This document shows, in pieces, positions 1 through 7,259 of a DNA stretch of 17,366 nucleotides; the first letter of the stretch is position 1, and every line of letters starts with the position of its first letter. The position numbers were made by a program, and so were the translations under genes. Source of the stretch: an uncultured Eubacteriales bacterium (GTDB lineage: Bacteria; Bacillota; Clostridia; Lachnospirales; Anaerotignaceae); assembly GCA_900546215.1 (NCBI GenBank), contig URCD01000049.1, forward strand, positions 1 to 17,366, given 5' to 3'. The notes beneath the pieces are model-generated. The model saw only the letters and a program-made list of their open reading frames with translations. It made no database searches and was not told where the DNA came from.

Positions 1-1198
1 TAAAACTCAAAACAAAGTATATGTCAGTACAAATTTCATACCGGATTCAAATCCGGAGGCATATCCTGACAATGAAATGAGCCTATCTCCTGATATTGAG
101 GACGATTTAAACCTTAAACAAAAAAAGGTTGACCACGGCTATTTCAGAATACTTGACAATAATGATTATACTGTATATACGAAAAACGGACACGATTTTA
201 TAAGCATTCAAAATGAGTTTATGTGCGGCGGCAATATTTATTCCATTAAGCTGTTTAAGGCTGCTGTAAATAATATGTTTTATGTAAAGTATTTAGCTAT
301 GAGACTGCTTTATGTGGACATAATAGGTTTGCTGTTTGCCGCGCTTATAGGTATGTACATAAGCAGAGTAATGCTTAGGCCGGTACGTAAAATACGAGAA
401 ACGGCTGAAAGAATAAGCGTTGAGGATTTAAGCCAGAGAATTGAAATTTCCGGGCCTGACGATGAACTGAAGGAGCTTTCAATTACATTCAACTCAATGA
501 TTGACAGGCTTGAACAGTCGTTTGAGCAGCAGAGCAGATTTGTATCAGACGCATCTCATGAACTTAGAACTCCTATTTCAGTTATTAAGGGATACGCGAA
601 CCTAATTAACAGATGGGGAAAGGACGACCCTGAAATACTTCAGGAAGCTGTTAATAATATACTTGAAGAGACAGACCATATGTCAGTAATGATTAAAAAT
701 CTTTTGTTTTTGGCCAAAAGCGATCAGCATAGAAACCATGTACAAAAGCAGCCTATGTCACTTAATGACGCTGTTGCGGACATAGCTAAGGACTTAAGCG
801 TTACTGATGAAAAAATAAAAGTCACAGCGGATTTGAGTGACGAGGATATAATTATCAACGGTGATCCAGACCTGATTAAACAAATGCTATGGATATATAC
901 TGAAAATGCAATGAAATACAGTGGAGATGATAAGGAAATAGCTTATAGGGTATATAGAGAGGCAAATTTTGCGTGCGTTAGTGTCAGGGACAACGGTTAT
1001 GGAATAAATGAGGAGGACCTGCCTCATATATTTGATAGATTTTACAGGGTTGATAAATCAAGAAACAAGGATATTCCTGGTAATGGCTTAGGACTTTCAA
1101 TAGCAAAATGGATTATTGAAATTCATAGCGGCAAGGTTGAGGTAAAAAGTATTGTCGGACAAGGAACAGAATTTATAAATAAATTTAAAATTGAGTAA
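1..1198 (+). CDS. Sensor histidine kinase, 5'-truncated by window edge
   Basis: This is the C-terminal part of a membrane-bound two-component sensor kinase, which autophosphorylates on a histidine and passes the phosphate to a response regulator. The frame is open from base 2, so the ATG at 77 is internal and the real start lies upstream. About the first 100 codons look like the end of an extracytoplasmic sensor region. A transmembrane helix follows (about 302-360), then a HAMP linker (about 360-520). The HisKA H-box SHELRTPIS has its histidine at codon 557-559. The HATPase_c domain has an N-box (ENAMKYS, near 902), a G1 box (DNGYGI), an F box (FDRFYRVDKSRN) and a G2 box (GNGLGLSIA). All catalytic motifs look intact. 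The first transmembrane helix and the partner regulator gene are expected upstream. The signal sensed cannot be told. The architecture resembles ArlS/CssS-type kinases, but I would not assign a name. Confidence 0.93.
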   Translation, partial: KTQNKVYVSTNFIPDSNPEAYPDNEMSLSPDIEDDLNLKQKKVDHGYFRILDNNDYTVYTKNGHDFISIQNEFMCGGNIYSIKLFKAAVNNMFYVKYLAMRLLYVDIIGLLFAALIGMYISRVMLRPVRKIRETAERISVEDLSQRIEISGPDDELKELSITFNSMIDRLEQSFEQQSRFVSDASHELRTPISVIKGYANLINRWGKDDPEILQEAVNNILEETDHMSVMIKNLLFLAKSDQHRNHVQKQPMSLNDAVADIAKDLSVTDEKIKVTADLSDEDIIINGDPDLIKQMLWIYTENAMKYSGDDKEIAYRVYREANFACVSVRDNGYGINEEDLPHIFDRFYRVDKSRNKDIPGNGLGLSIAKWIIEIHSGKVEVKSIVGQGTEFINKFKIE

Positions 1199-1217
1199 GT
1201 GAATATCAGGCTGAGAT

Positions 1218-1255
1218 AAAAGGGCACAATCGTTATAAACTGTGCCCTTTTTCCT
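1218..1255 (+). terminator. Rho-independent terminator of the histidine kinase gene
   Basis: A perfect 11-bp stem (1218-1228 pairing with 1241-1251, core AGGGCACA/TGTGCCCT) closes a 12-nt loop and runs into a T-rich tail. It lies 20 bases after the kinase stop codon and ends that transcription unit. Confidence 0.9.
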
Positions 1256-1333
1256 TATTTAGCGTATTAAAGCGGCTTTTAAACAGACAAATTTGCTAGT
1301 GCGGATAATCTAATATGAAATTAAGTAAAATAT

Positions 1334-1374
1334 TTGCTAAATTTTATTCATGCTTTGTTTATAATGTATACAAT
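1334..1374 (+). promoter_or_regulatory. Possible promoter of pyruvate carboxylase gene
   Basis: The 289-base gap between the kinase and pyc is AT-rich after the terminator. A TATAAT hexamer sits at 1360-1365 and an overlapping TACAAT at 1369-1374. The best upstream -35-like element, TTGCTA at 1334-1339, is 20 bp from the first, which is longer than ideal. This is a weak prediction; no clear operator or riboswitch was recognised in the gap. Confidence 0.3.
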
Positions 1375-1490
1375 CTATAGAAGTTTTTTAAACTTTACAA
1401 AATGATATTGATTTACTTTATTTTACTGATTAAAATTAATACTTAAGTTGTACAAAATTTTAGTTCTTTTGAGAAAGGGGAGGTAAATTG

Positions 1491-4400
1491 ATGCAGGAAC
1501 AGAAAATTAAAGAATTTAAGAGGGTTCTTGTCGCCAACAGAGGAGAAATTGCCATCAGAGTATACAGGGCCTTAAACGAACTTGGAATACAGTCAATAGG
1601 AATTTTCTCAAAGGAGGATAAATACTCGGCCTTCAGAACCAAAGCCGATGAAAGTTATATACTTAATCCAAATAAGGGGCCAATTGACGCTTACTTGGAC
1701 ATTGACGAGATAATAAAAATTGCTAAGGAAAGAAAGGCGGACGCTATTCATCCTGGATACGGCTTTCTTTCAGAAAACCCTGAATTTGTTGAGGCATGTG
1801 AAAAAAACGGCATAACATTTATTGGACCGACTGTTGCAACAATGAATTCAATGGGTGATAAAATATCATCCAAGCAGATTGCCATTAAATGCAGTGTACC
1901 TATAATTCCGGGTGTTGACCATGCTCTCAAGTCACTTAATGAGGTAATGGAAATCGCTGAGAAAATAGGTTATCCTGTTATGCTTAAGGCATCAAACGGC
2001 GGCGGCGGACGCGGAATGAGAATAGTTAACAGCGCAGACGATATGCCCAGGGAGTTTGAAGAGGCAAAAAACGAAGCCAAAAAGGCTTTTGGCGATGATA
2101 AAATATTTATTGAAAAATATTTAAAGAGCCCTAAACATATTGAAGTACAGATAATGGGTGATAAGCATGGAAATGTAATACATCTTTATGACCGTGACTG
2201 TTCAGTTCAAAGACGTCATCAGAAGGTTGTAGAATACGCCCCTGCGGACTCTATAAGCCATGAAACAAGGGAAAAGATTTTTGCCGATGCCGTTAAGCTT
2301 TCAAAATATGTAGGATACAGCAACGCAGGAACACTTGAGTTCCTTGTTGACGCTGATGAAAACTACTATTTTATTGAAATGAATCCACGTATTCAGGTTG
2401 AGCATACTGTAACAGAAATGGTAACAGGAGTTGATATAGTTACAACACAGGTTCTTGTTGCTGAGGGCTATAGCCTATTTTCAGAAAAGGTAGGAATAAA
2501 GTCTCAGGAAGACGTGCAGTGCAACGGCCATGCAATACAGCTGCGTGTTACTACGGAAGACCCTACAAACAATTTCCTTCCTGATACAGGAAAAATTACA
2601 GTGTATCGCTCCCCAGCCGGAAACGGTATACGTCTTGACGGAGGAAATGTATTTACCGGGGCAGAGGTAATGCCTTATTACGATAGCCTACTGGTTAAAA
2701 TTATTGCTTACGACCGTACGTTTGAGGGTACTGTGCGCAAGTGTGTAAGAGCTTTAAAGGAAACACGTATAAGAGGAGTTAAAACTAATATTCCTTTCCT
2801 TATAAATGTTGTCCAGAGCAAAACTTTTGAGGAGAGAAAATGTACAACCACATTTATTGAGGAAACCCCTGAGCTTTTTGATATTGCCCAGTCAAAGGAC
2901 AGAGCGTCAAAAATCGCCGAGTTTATAGGAAATAAAATTGTTAATGAGTCTAAGGGAGATAAGCCCGACTTCGCACCTCTTATACCTCCGAAATATGATG
3001 AAAATATACAGGTATACGGAGCGAGAGATGAATTTCTTAAGCTTGGAGCAAAGGAATTTACCCAGAAAATACTTAAAGATAAAAAACTTTACGTAACTGA
3101 TACTACAATGCGTGACGCTCATCAGTCTCTTGTGGCGACTCGTTTCCGTACAAAGGATCTAGTTACAGCGGCTCCTGCGGCTAATACCATTTTAAGGAAT
3201 GCGTTTTCGGCTGAGGCATGGGGCGGTGCAACATATGATGTTGCATACCGTTTCCTTAAGGAATCACCTTGGGTAAGGCTTGAGCAGCTTAGAAAGGCTA
3301 TGCCAAATACACTTATCCAGATGCTTCTTCGTGCGTCAAATGCAGTCGGATATAAAAACTATCCTGATAATGTTGTTGAAAAATTTATTGAAGTATCAGC
3401 AGAAAGAGGCGTTGATGTATTCCGTATTTTCGACTCCCTTAACTGGATAGAAAATATGAAAATGCCTATTGAGGTTGCTTTAAGGACCGGAAAGATTGTT
3501 GAGGGTACAATCTGCTATACAGGAGACATTTTAAACCCTAATGAAAAGAAATACACAATTGACTACTATATAAGAAAGGCCAAGGAAATAGAGAGCTTGG
3601 GCTGCCATATATTCGCAATTAAAGATATGGCCGGACTTCTTAAACCGTATGCGGCTAAAAAGCTGTTTACAGAGCTTAAGAAAGAGCTTCATATTCCTCT
3701 TCATCTGCATACACATGATACGACAGGAAACGGTGTTTCAACAGTGCTTATGGCTGCTGAGGCCGGAGTTGATATAGTTGACCTTGCAATTGAGTCAATG
3801 TCTACAATAACAAGCCAGCCGTCAATGAATGCAGTGGTTTATGCACTTAAGGGGACAGACAGGGATACAGGACTTGTACCCGATGAACTGGAGGAACTCA
3901 GCCGTTACTATGAGGACGTCAGAAAGATATATGCCGGTTTTGAAAGCAAAATGAAGACGCCAAGTACAGAGATTTACAAGTATGAAATTCCTGGAGGCCA
4001 GTACTCAAATCTTCGTTTCCAGGTTAAGGAAATGGGCTCTGCTGACGATTTTGACCAGATTAAAGAGCTTTATAGACAGTCAAATGAGCTTTTTGGAAAT
4101 ATTGTAAAGGTTACACCGTCATCAAAGGTTATAGGCGACTTTGCGATATTTATGCAGAAAAATGGACTTACAAAAGATAATATATTTGAAAAAGGAAAAG
4201 ACCTTTCATATCCTGAATCGGCAGTAGAATACTTTAAAGGTATGGTAGGAAGGCCTGACGGAGGTTTTCCTGATGACATATCAAAAATAGTACTCAAGGA
4301 CCAGAAGCCCATTGAGGGGCGTGCCGGAGAACTGCTTGAGCCTGCTGATTTTGATAAAATGGGACAGGAGCTCATGGAGAAGTTTAACTTTGACCATGTA

Positions 4401-4949
4401 AATATAAGAAATATACTCAGCTATGCTCTTTATCCTAAGGTATATGATGACTACTGCACACATCTCCAGCATTATAACGATGTTTCACGCCTTGACAGCC
4501 ACGTATATTTCTACGGACTTAAAAAGGGAGAGGAAACTGTTCTTAGAATAGGAGAAGGTAAGGCAATAATTATCAAATATATCGATATGACAGAGCCGAA
4601 TGAAGAAGGTTACAGAACTCTTACCTTTGAAATCAATGGTATAATGCGTGAAGTAACAATTCTTGATAAGAGCCTTGAGGTTAAGAGCGACAGAAAACTG
4701 AAAGCTGAAAAGAATAATCCTGCTCATCTTGGTTCGCCAATTCCTGGTACAGTAAGCAAGATATTTGTAAAGGAAGGCGACAAGGTAGAAAAGAATACGG
4801 TTATTATGACTGTTGAGGCGATGAAGATGGAGACATCTGTATTGTCGAAGGTAGCCGGCGTTGTGGACGAAATTTATGTGCATGAGGGCGGAGCCGTTAA
4901 TCAGGAAGAATTGCTTGTTTCATTTAAGGTTGACGAAGAACAGAAATAA
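1491..4949 (+). CDS. pyc: Pyruvate carboxylase
   Basis: This biotin-dependent enzyme of the cytoplasm carboxylates pyruvate to oxaloacetate with ATP and bicarbonate, refilling the C4-acid pool. The 1152-residue single chain is normal for bacterial PC. The N-terminal biotin carboxylase/ATP-grasp domain (about 1-455) has the glycine-rich loop GGGGRGMR from residue 170 and EMNPRIQVEH from 296. The carboxyltransferase domain (about 530-805) has DTTMRDAHQS from 537, the expected carbamylated lysine K711 in AIKDMAGLLKP, and metal-binding HLHTHDTTGNG (H740, H742). The PC-specific central domain follows, and the C-terminal biotinyl domain carries EAMKMET with biotin lysine K1112. I chose the ATG at 1491 because GGGGAGG at 1477-1483 stands 7 nt before it; an in-frame TTG at 1488 is too close. 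The gene is monocistronic, with terminators on both sides. No broken motif was seen. Confidence 0.98.
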   Translation: MQEQKIKEFKRVLVANRGEIAIRVYRALNELGIQSIGIFSKEDKYSAFRTKADESYILNPNKGPIDAYLDIDEIIKIAKERKADAIHPGYGFLSENPEFVEACEKNGITFIGPTVATMNSMGDKISSKQIAIKCSVPIIPGVDHALKSLNEVMEIAEKIGYPVMLKASNGGGGRGMRIVNSADDMPREFEEAKNEAKKAFGDDKIFIEKYLKSPKHIEVQIMGDKHGNVIHLYDRDCSVQRRHQKVVEYAPADSISHETREKIFADAVKLSKYVGYSNAGTLEFLVDADENYYFIEMNPRIQVEHTVTEMVTGVDIVTTQVLVAEGYSLFSEKVGIKSQEDVQCNGHAIQLRVTTEDPTNNFLPDTGKITVYRSPAGNGIRLDGGNVFTGAEVMPYYDSLLVKIIAYDRTFEGTVRKCVRALKETRIRGVKTNIPFLINVVQSKTFEERKCTTTFIEETPELFDIAQSKDRASKIAEFIGNKIVNESKGDKPDFAPLIPPKYDENIQVYGARDEFLKLGAKEFTQKILKDKKLYVTDTTMRDAHQSLVATRFRTKDLVTAAPAANTILRNAFSAEAWGGATYDVAYRFLKESPWVRLEQLRKAMPNTLIQMLLRASNAVGYKNYPDNVVEKFIEVSAERGVDVFRIFDSLNWIENMKMPIEVALRTGKIVEGTICYTGDILNPNEKKYTIDYYIRKAKEIESLGCHIFAIKDMAGLLKPYAAKKLFTELKKELHIPLHLHTHDTTGNGVSTVLMAAEAGVDIVDLAIESMSTITSQPSMNAVVYALKGTDRDTGLVPDELEELSRYYEDVRKIYAGFESKMKTPSTEIYKYEIPGGQYSNLRFQVKEMGSADDFDQIKELYRQSNELFGNIVKVTPSSKVIGDFAIFMQKNGLTKDNIFEKGKDLSYPESAVEYFKGMVGRPDGGFPDDISKIVLKDQKPIEGRAGELLEPADFDKMGQELMEKFNFDHVNIRNILSYALYPKVYDDYCTHLQHYNDVSRLDSHVYFYGLKKGEETVLRIGEGKAIIIKYIDMTEPNEEGYRTLTFEINGIMREVTILDKSLEVKSDRKLKAEKNNPAHLGSPIPGTVSKIFVKEGDKVEKNTVIMTVEAMKMETSVLSKVAGVVDEIYVHEGGAVNQEELLVSFKVDEEQK

Positions 4950-4965
4950 GTTAAATACTAATATT

Positions 4966-4995
4966 AAATCCCGCGGTAAGTGCCGCGGGATTTTT
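4966..4995 (+). terminator. Rho-independent terminator after pyc
   Basis: An 11-bp GC-rich perfect stem (4966-4976 with 4983-4993, core TCCCGCGG/CCGCGGGA) has a 6-nt loop and ends in five Ts at 4991-4995. It begins 17 bases after the pyc stop. Confidence 0.93.
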
Positions 4996-4999
4996 GCAG

Positions 5000-5028
5000 T
5001 TGAAATAAATACTGCAATTAAGTATAAT
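5000..5028 (+). promoter_or_regulatory. Sigma-A-type promoter of ruvAB
   Basis: TTGAAA at 5000-5005 and TATAAT at 5023-5028 are separated by exactly 17 bp, five and six matches of six to the housekeeping consensus. The -35 begins five bases after the T-run of the pyc terminator, so ruvAB is set up as an independent unit. The leader to the ruvA start would be about 28 nt. Confidence 0.8.
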
Positions 5029-5062
5029 TACTTTATATATTACAATCATGAAAGGATTAGAC

Positions 5063-5677
5063 ATGATATCTTATATTAAAGGAGAAATAACATACAGTGG
5101 CGGAGATACTCTTATTGTTGAAAATAACGGCATTGGCTATGAAATAGTTGTACCGGCATTTTCAGCTCAGCTGCTTTCATCACAAAAGGGTACTGTTACC
5201 GTTTATACATACATGAGTGTAAGAGACGATGGAATTACTCTTTTTGGATTTGCCAGCAGAGAGGAAAAGAATATCTATGAGAAGCTTATATCAGTTTCAG
5301 GAATAGGCCCTAAGGCTGCGGTAAGCATTCTTGGAGTAATGACTCCGGCGCAGCTTATAACTGCAATTGTATCTTCGGATGCAGCTGCGATTGCCAGAGC
5401 GCCCGGAATTGGAAAAAAGACAGCGCAAAGAGTTATATTGGACCTTAAGGATAAAATCGGAAATGATGATTTAACAGGTATGTTTGATGGAGAAACGGAT
5501 ATTTCAGCTATAAACTCTATTACAGATGGGGATGACAGGGCTGAAGCGGCTGAGGCACTCGTAGCTCTTGGATATTCAAGAAGCGAGGTTATTAAAGCCG
5601 TAAGCAGAGTTTATAACGAAGACATGGATGTTCAGAAAATACTTTCAGCCGCATTAAGAGAACTGAGCAGGCTGTAA
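5063..5677 (+). CDS. ruvA: Holliday junction branch migration protein RuvA
   Basis: RuvA binds four-way DNA junctions as a tetramer and loads the RuvB motor for branch migration during recombinational repair. The 204-residue protein has an N-terminal OB-fold (starting MISYIKGEI), two helix-hairpin-helix DNA-binding motifs (SVSGIGPKAA and ARAPGIGKKTA, roughly residues 75-125), an acidic linker rich in D, and a C-terminal three-helix RuvB-contact domain ending in LRELSRL. An ATG at 5048 is also in frame. I place the start at 5063 because family members begin at MISYI-like residues and because AAAGGA at 5051-5056 then becomes a ribosome binding site 6 nt upstream. It is followed 18 nt later by ruvB. 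ruvC, often next door in Clostridia, is not here. Confidence 0.97.
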   Translation: MISYIKGEITYSGGDTLIVENNGIGYEIVVPAFSAQLLSSQKGTVTVYTYMSVRDDGITLFGFASREEKNIYEKLISVSGIGPKAAVSILGVMTPAQLITAIVSSDAAAIARAPGIGKKTAQRVILDLKDKIGNDDLTGMFDGETDISAINSITDGDDRAEAAEALVALGYSRSEVIKAVSRVYNEDMDVQKILSAALRELSRL

Positions 5678-5695
5678 AACAGCAGGAGTATTTAA

Positions 5696-6727
5696 ATGGA
5701 AAAACGAATTATTACAACAGCTGCAAGTGAATATGACAGCGATATTGAAATGAGTCTCCGTCCGGATACATTGGAGACCTATATAGGACAGGATAAGGTT
5801 AAAAACAATCTCAAGGTGTTTATTGAGGCCGCAAAAAAGAGGAAAGAGCCTCTTGACCATGTGCTTTTATATGGACCTCCAGGACTGGGAAAAACCACAC
5901 TTTCAAATATTATAGCCAACGAAATGGGTGCTGGATTTAAAACAACCTCCGGACCTGCGATAGAACGTCCGGGAGATATGGCTGCTATACTTAACAGCCT
6001 AAATGAAGGCGATGTTCTCTTCGTAGACGAAATACACAGGCTTAACAGAATAATTGAGGAAATACTTTATCCGGCAATGGAGGACTTTGCGATAGATATT
6101 GTAATCGGAAAGGGAGCGGGCGCAAGGAGTGTACGTTTGGAGCTTCCAAAGTTTACACTAATAGGAGCTACAACAAGGATTGGACTTTTAACAGCCCCTC
6201 TCAGGGATCGTTTCGGAGTTGTAAATCATTTGGAACCATATAGTACAGCCGATTTATCGCGAATTGTAATTCGTTCTGCAGAGGTGCTGAATACAGAAAT
6301 AGATTCAGGAGGAGCTGCGGAAATTGCAAGGCGTTCAAGGGGGACGCCTCGTATTGCCAACCGCCTGTTAAAAAGAGTTAGGGATTTTGCCCAGGTACAG
6401 TATGACGGTATTATAACATGTGATGTTGCTGCAGCAGCTTTGGATTTGTTAGAGGTGGATAAAAACGGCCTTGACATGACTGACAGAAAAATTCTTTTGT
6501 CAATAATAGATAAGTTTAGCGGAGGACCTGTCGGTTTAGATACAATAGCCGCTGCCGTTAATGAGGAATCCGAAACAATTGAGGACGTTATTGAGCCTTA
6601 TCTGATTCAGCTTGGGTATATAAAGCGTACACCAAGAGGAAGGGTAGTAACAGCCGGAGGATATGCGCATTTTGGACTTACTCCGCCTAAAGACAGTGAT
6701 GCAGGCCAGATACAGCTTGATATTTAA
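5696..6727 (+). CDS. ruvB: Holliday junction branch migration ATPase RuvB
   Basis: This hexameric AAA+ motor pulls DNA through the RuvA-bound Holliday junction. The 343 residues match the usual length. Visible motifs are Walker A GPPGLGKTT (residues 60-68), Walker B FVDEIHRL (D111), sensor 1 GATTR, and the conserved LRDRFG carrying the arginine finger. A C-terminal winged-helix domain holds TPRGRVVT for DNA contact. The ATG at 5696 has AGGAG at 5684-5688, 7 nt upstream. It is co-transcribed with ruvA from the promoter at 5000-5028. It converges with a minus-strand gene that starts its stop codon 41 bases away. Confidence 0.98.
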   Translation: MEKRIITTAASEYDSDIEMSLRPDTLETYIGQDKVKNNLKVFIEAAKKRKEPLDHVLLYGPPGLGKTTLSNIIANEMGAGFKTTSGPAIERPGDMAAILNSLNEGDVLFVDEIHRLNRIIEEILYPAMEDFAIDIVIGKGAGARSVRLELPKFTLIGATTRIGLLTAPLRDRFGVVNHLEPYSTADLSRIVIRSAEVLNTEIDSGGAAEIARRSRGTPRIANRLLKRVRDFAQVQYDGIITCDVAAAALDLLEVDKNGLDMTDRKILLSIIDKFSGGPVGLDTIAAAVNEESETIEDVIEPYLIQLGYIKRTPRGRVVTAGGYAHFGLTPPKDSDAGQIQLDI

Positions 6728-6738
6728 ACTAATTTTAA

Positions 6739-6763
6739 AAGCCATGCAATTACTGCATGGCTT
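6739..6763. terminator. Shared hairpin terminator between ruvB and convergent gene
   Basis: A perfect 10-bp stem (AAGCCATGCA at 6739-6748 with TGCATGGCTT at 6754-6763) has a 5-nt loop. Read on the minus strand the stem runs into TTTT then AAAATT, so it fits the end of the minus-strand gene well. On the plus strand it is followed only by AAATTTC, a poorer tail, but it is the only candidate for the end of ruvAB. Confidence 0.7.
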
Positions 6764-6768
6764 AAATT

Positions 6769-7179
6769 TCATCTTTTGGCTCTTTCAATACAGGCATCGG
6801 CAGCGCCTAATATAAGTTCGCCCGTAACTGTATAATCCGATGCCAGTTCAATATTGTCAGTGGATTGTTCAGACAAGATTTGAGCACATATTTCATCTGC
6901 AGTGGATTGTGCAAGCGGATAAAATACCGTTAAAGTGCTTGAAGTGGGGATGAAGGTCACGTCGGTTATTTTGTCTTCACTAAATGTGAGGCTGACCGCG
7001 GCGGTTTCATCACCCATAGAAATATTTGTAGTATATGTACCTGATTTATACTGCGCGTCAGAACCTTTTGGTACAAGCATTATAATAAGAGCTATTATAA
7101 TTGCGGCGCCGATGACAGCGAATATTACTGTCTTAACCAGCTCCTTGAGTTTTATTACCATAAATTTTGTTTTGCTCAT
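6769..7179 (-). CDS. Membrane-anchored FMN_bind-like domain protein
   Basis: A 136-residue protein with an N-terminal positively charged stretch, one hydrophobic helix (about residues 15-36) and a C-terminal domain predicted outside the membrane. The domain starts YKSGTYTTNISMG, has the strand pattern VSLTFSEDKITDV, and ends in SDYTVTGELILGAADACIERAK. That order resembles the FMN_bind family (GxYxG start, gkItdv strand, terminal SGATxTSxA...Av..Al). In FMN_bind proteins ApbE-type transferases attach flavin to a Thr/Ser of that last motif. Here the aspartate, glycine and alanine of the motif are replaced, while both threonines remain. Flavin binding is therefore uncertain. The start is set by GGAGG (minus strand, 7191-7187) 7 nt upstream. 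It stands alone, convergent to ruvB and divergent from addB. It could also be an unrelated anchored alpha/beta domain. Confidence 0.75.
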   Translation of the reverse strand: MSKTKFMVIKLKELVKTVIFAVIGAAIIIALIIMLVPKGSDAQYKSGTYTTNISMGDETAAVSLTFSEDKITDVTFIPTSSTLTVFYPLAQSTADEICAQILSEQSTDNIELASDYTVTGELILGAADACIERAKR

Positions 7180-7204
7180 GCCGAATCCTCCAAAGGGCGT
7201 TTTT

Positions 7205-7210
7205 ATTATA
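7205..7210 (-). promoter_or_regulatory. Possible -10 element for the FMN_bind-like gene
   Basis: On the minus strand TATAAT is found at 7210-7205, 25 bases upstream of the start codon. No convincing -35 lies 16-18 bp further upstream, so this is tentative. Confidence 0.25.
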
Positions 7211-7259
7211 TATTTATTTTGTGTTTCAGGATATTATTACATGACGGGTGGTTTTTGTT

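Noticed and set aside
77..79. ATG as start of the histidine kinase
   Set aside because: The frame is open all the way from base 2 and the sensor region needs a first membrane helix upstream, so this ATG is internal.
1375..1470. Biotin (BirA) operator or riboswitch upstream of pyc
   Set aside because: AT-rich dyads such as TTGTACAAAA were inspected, but none matches a BirA operator or a recognisable riboswitch core.
4485..4883. Minus-strand open frame of 132 codons
   Set aside because: It is antisense to the C-terminal part of pyruvate carboxylase including the biotinyl domain, with no family resemblance.
4861..5079. Plus-strand open frame of 72 codons across the pyc end
   Set aside because: It runs out of pyc in another frame through the terminator and the ruvA promoter; no ribosome site or conserved feature.
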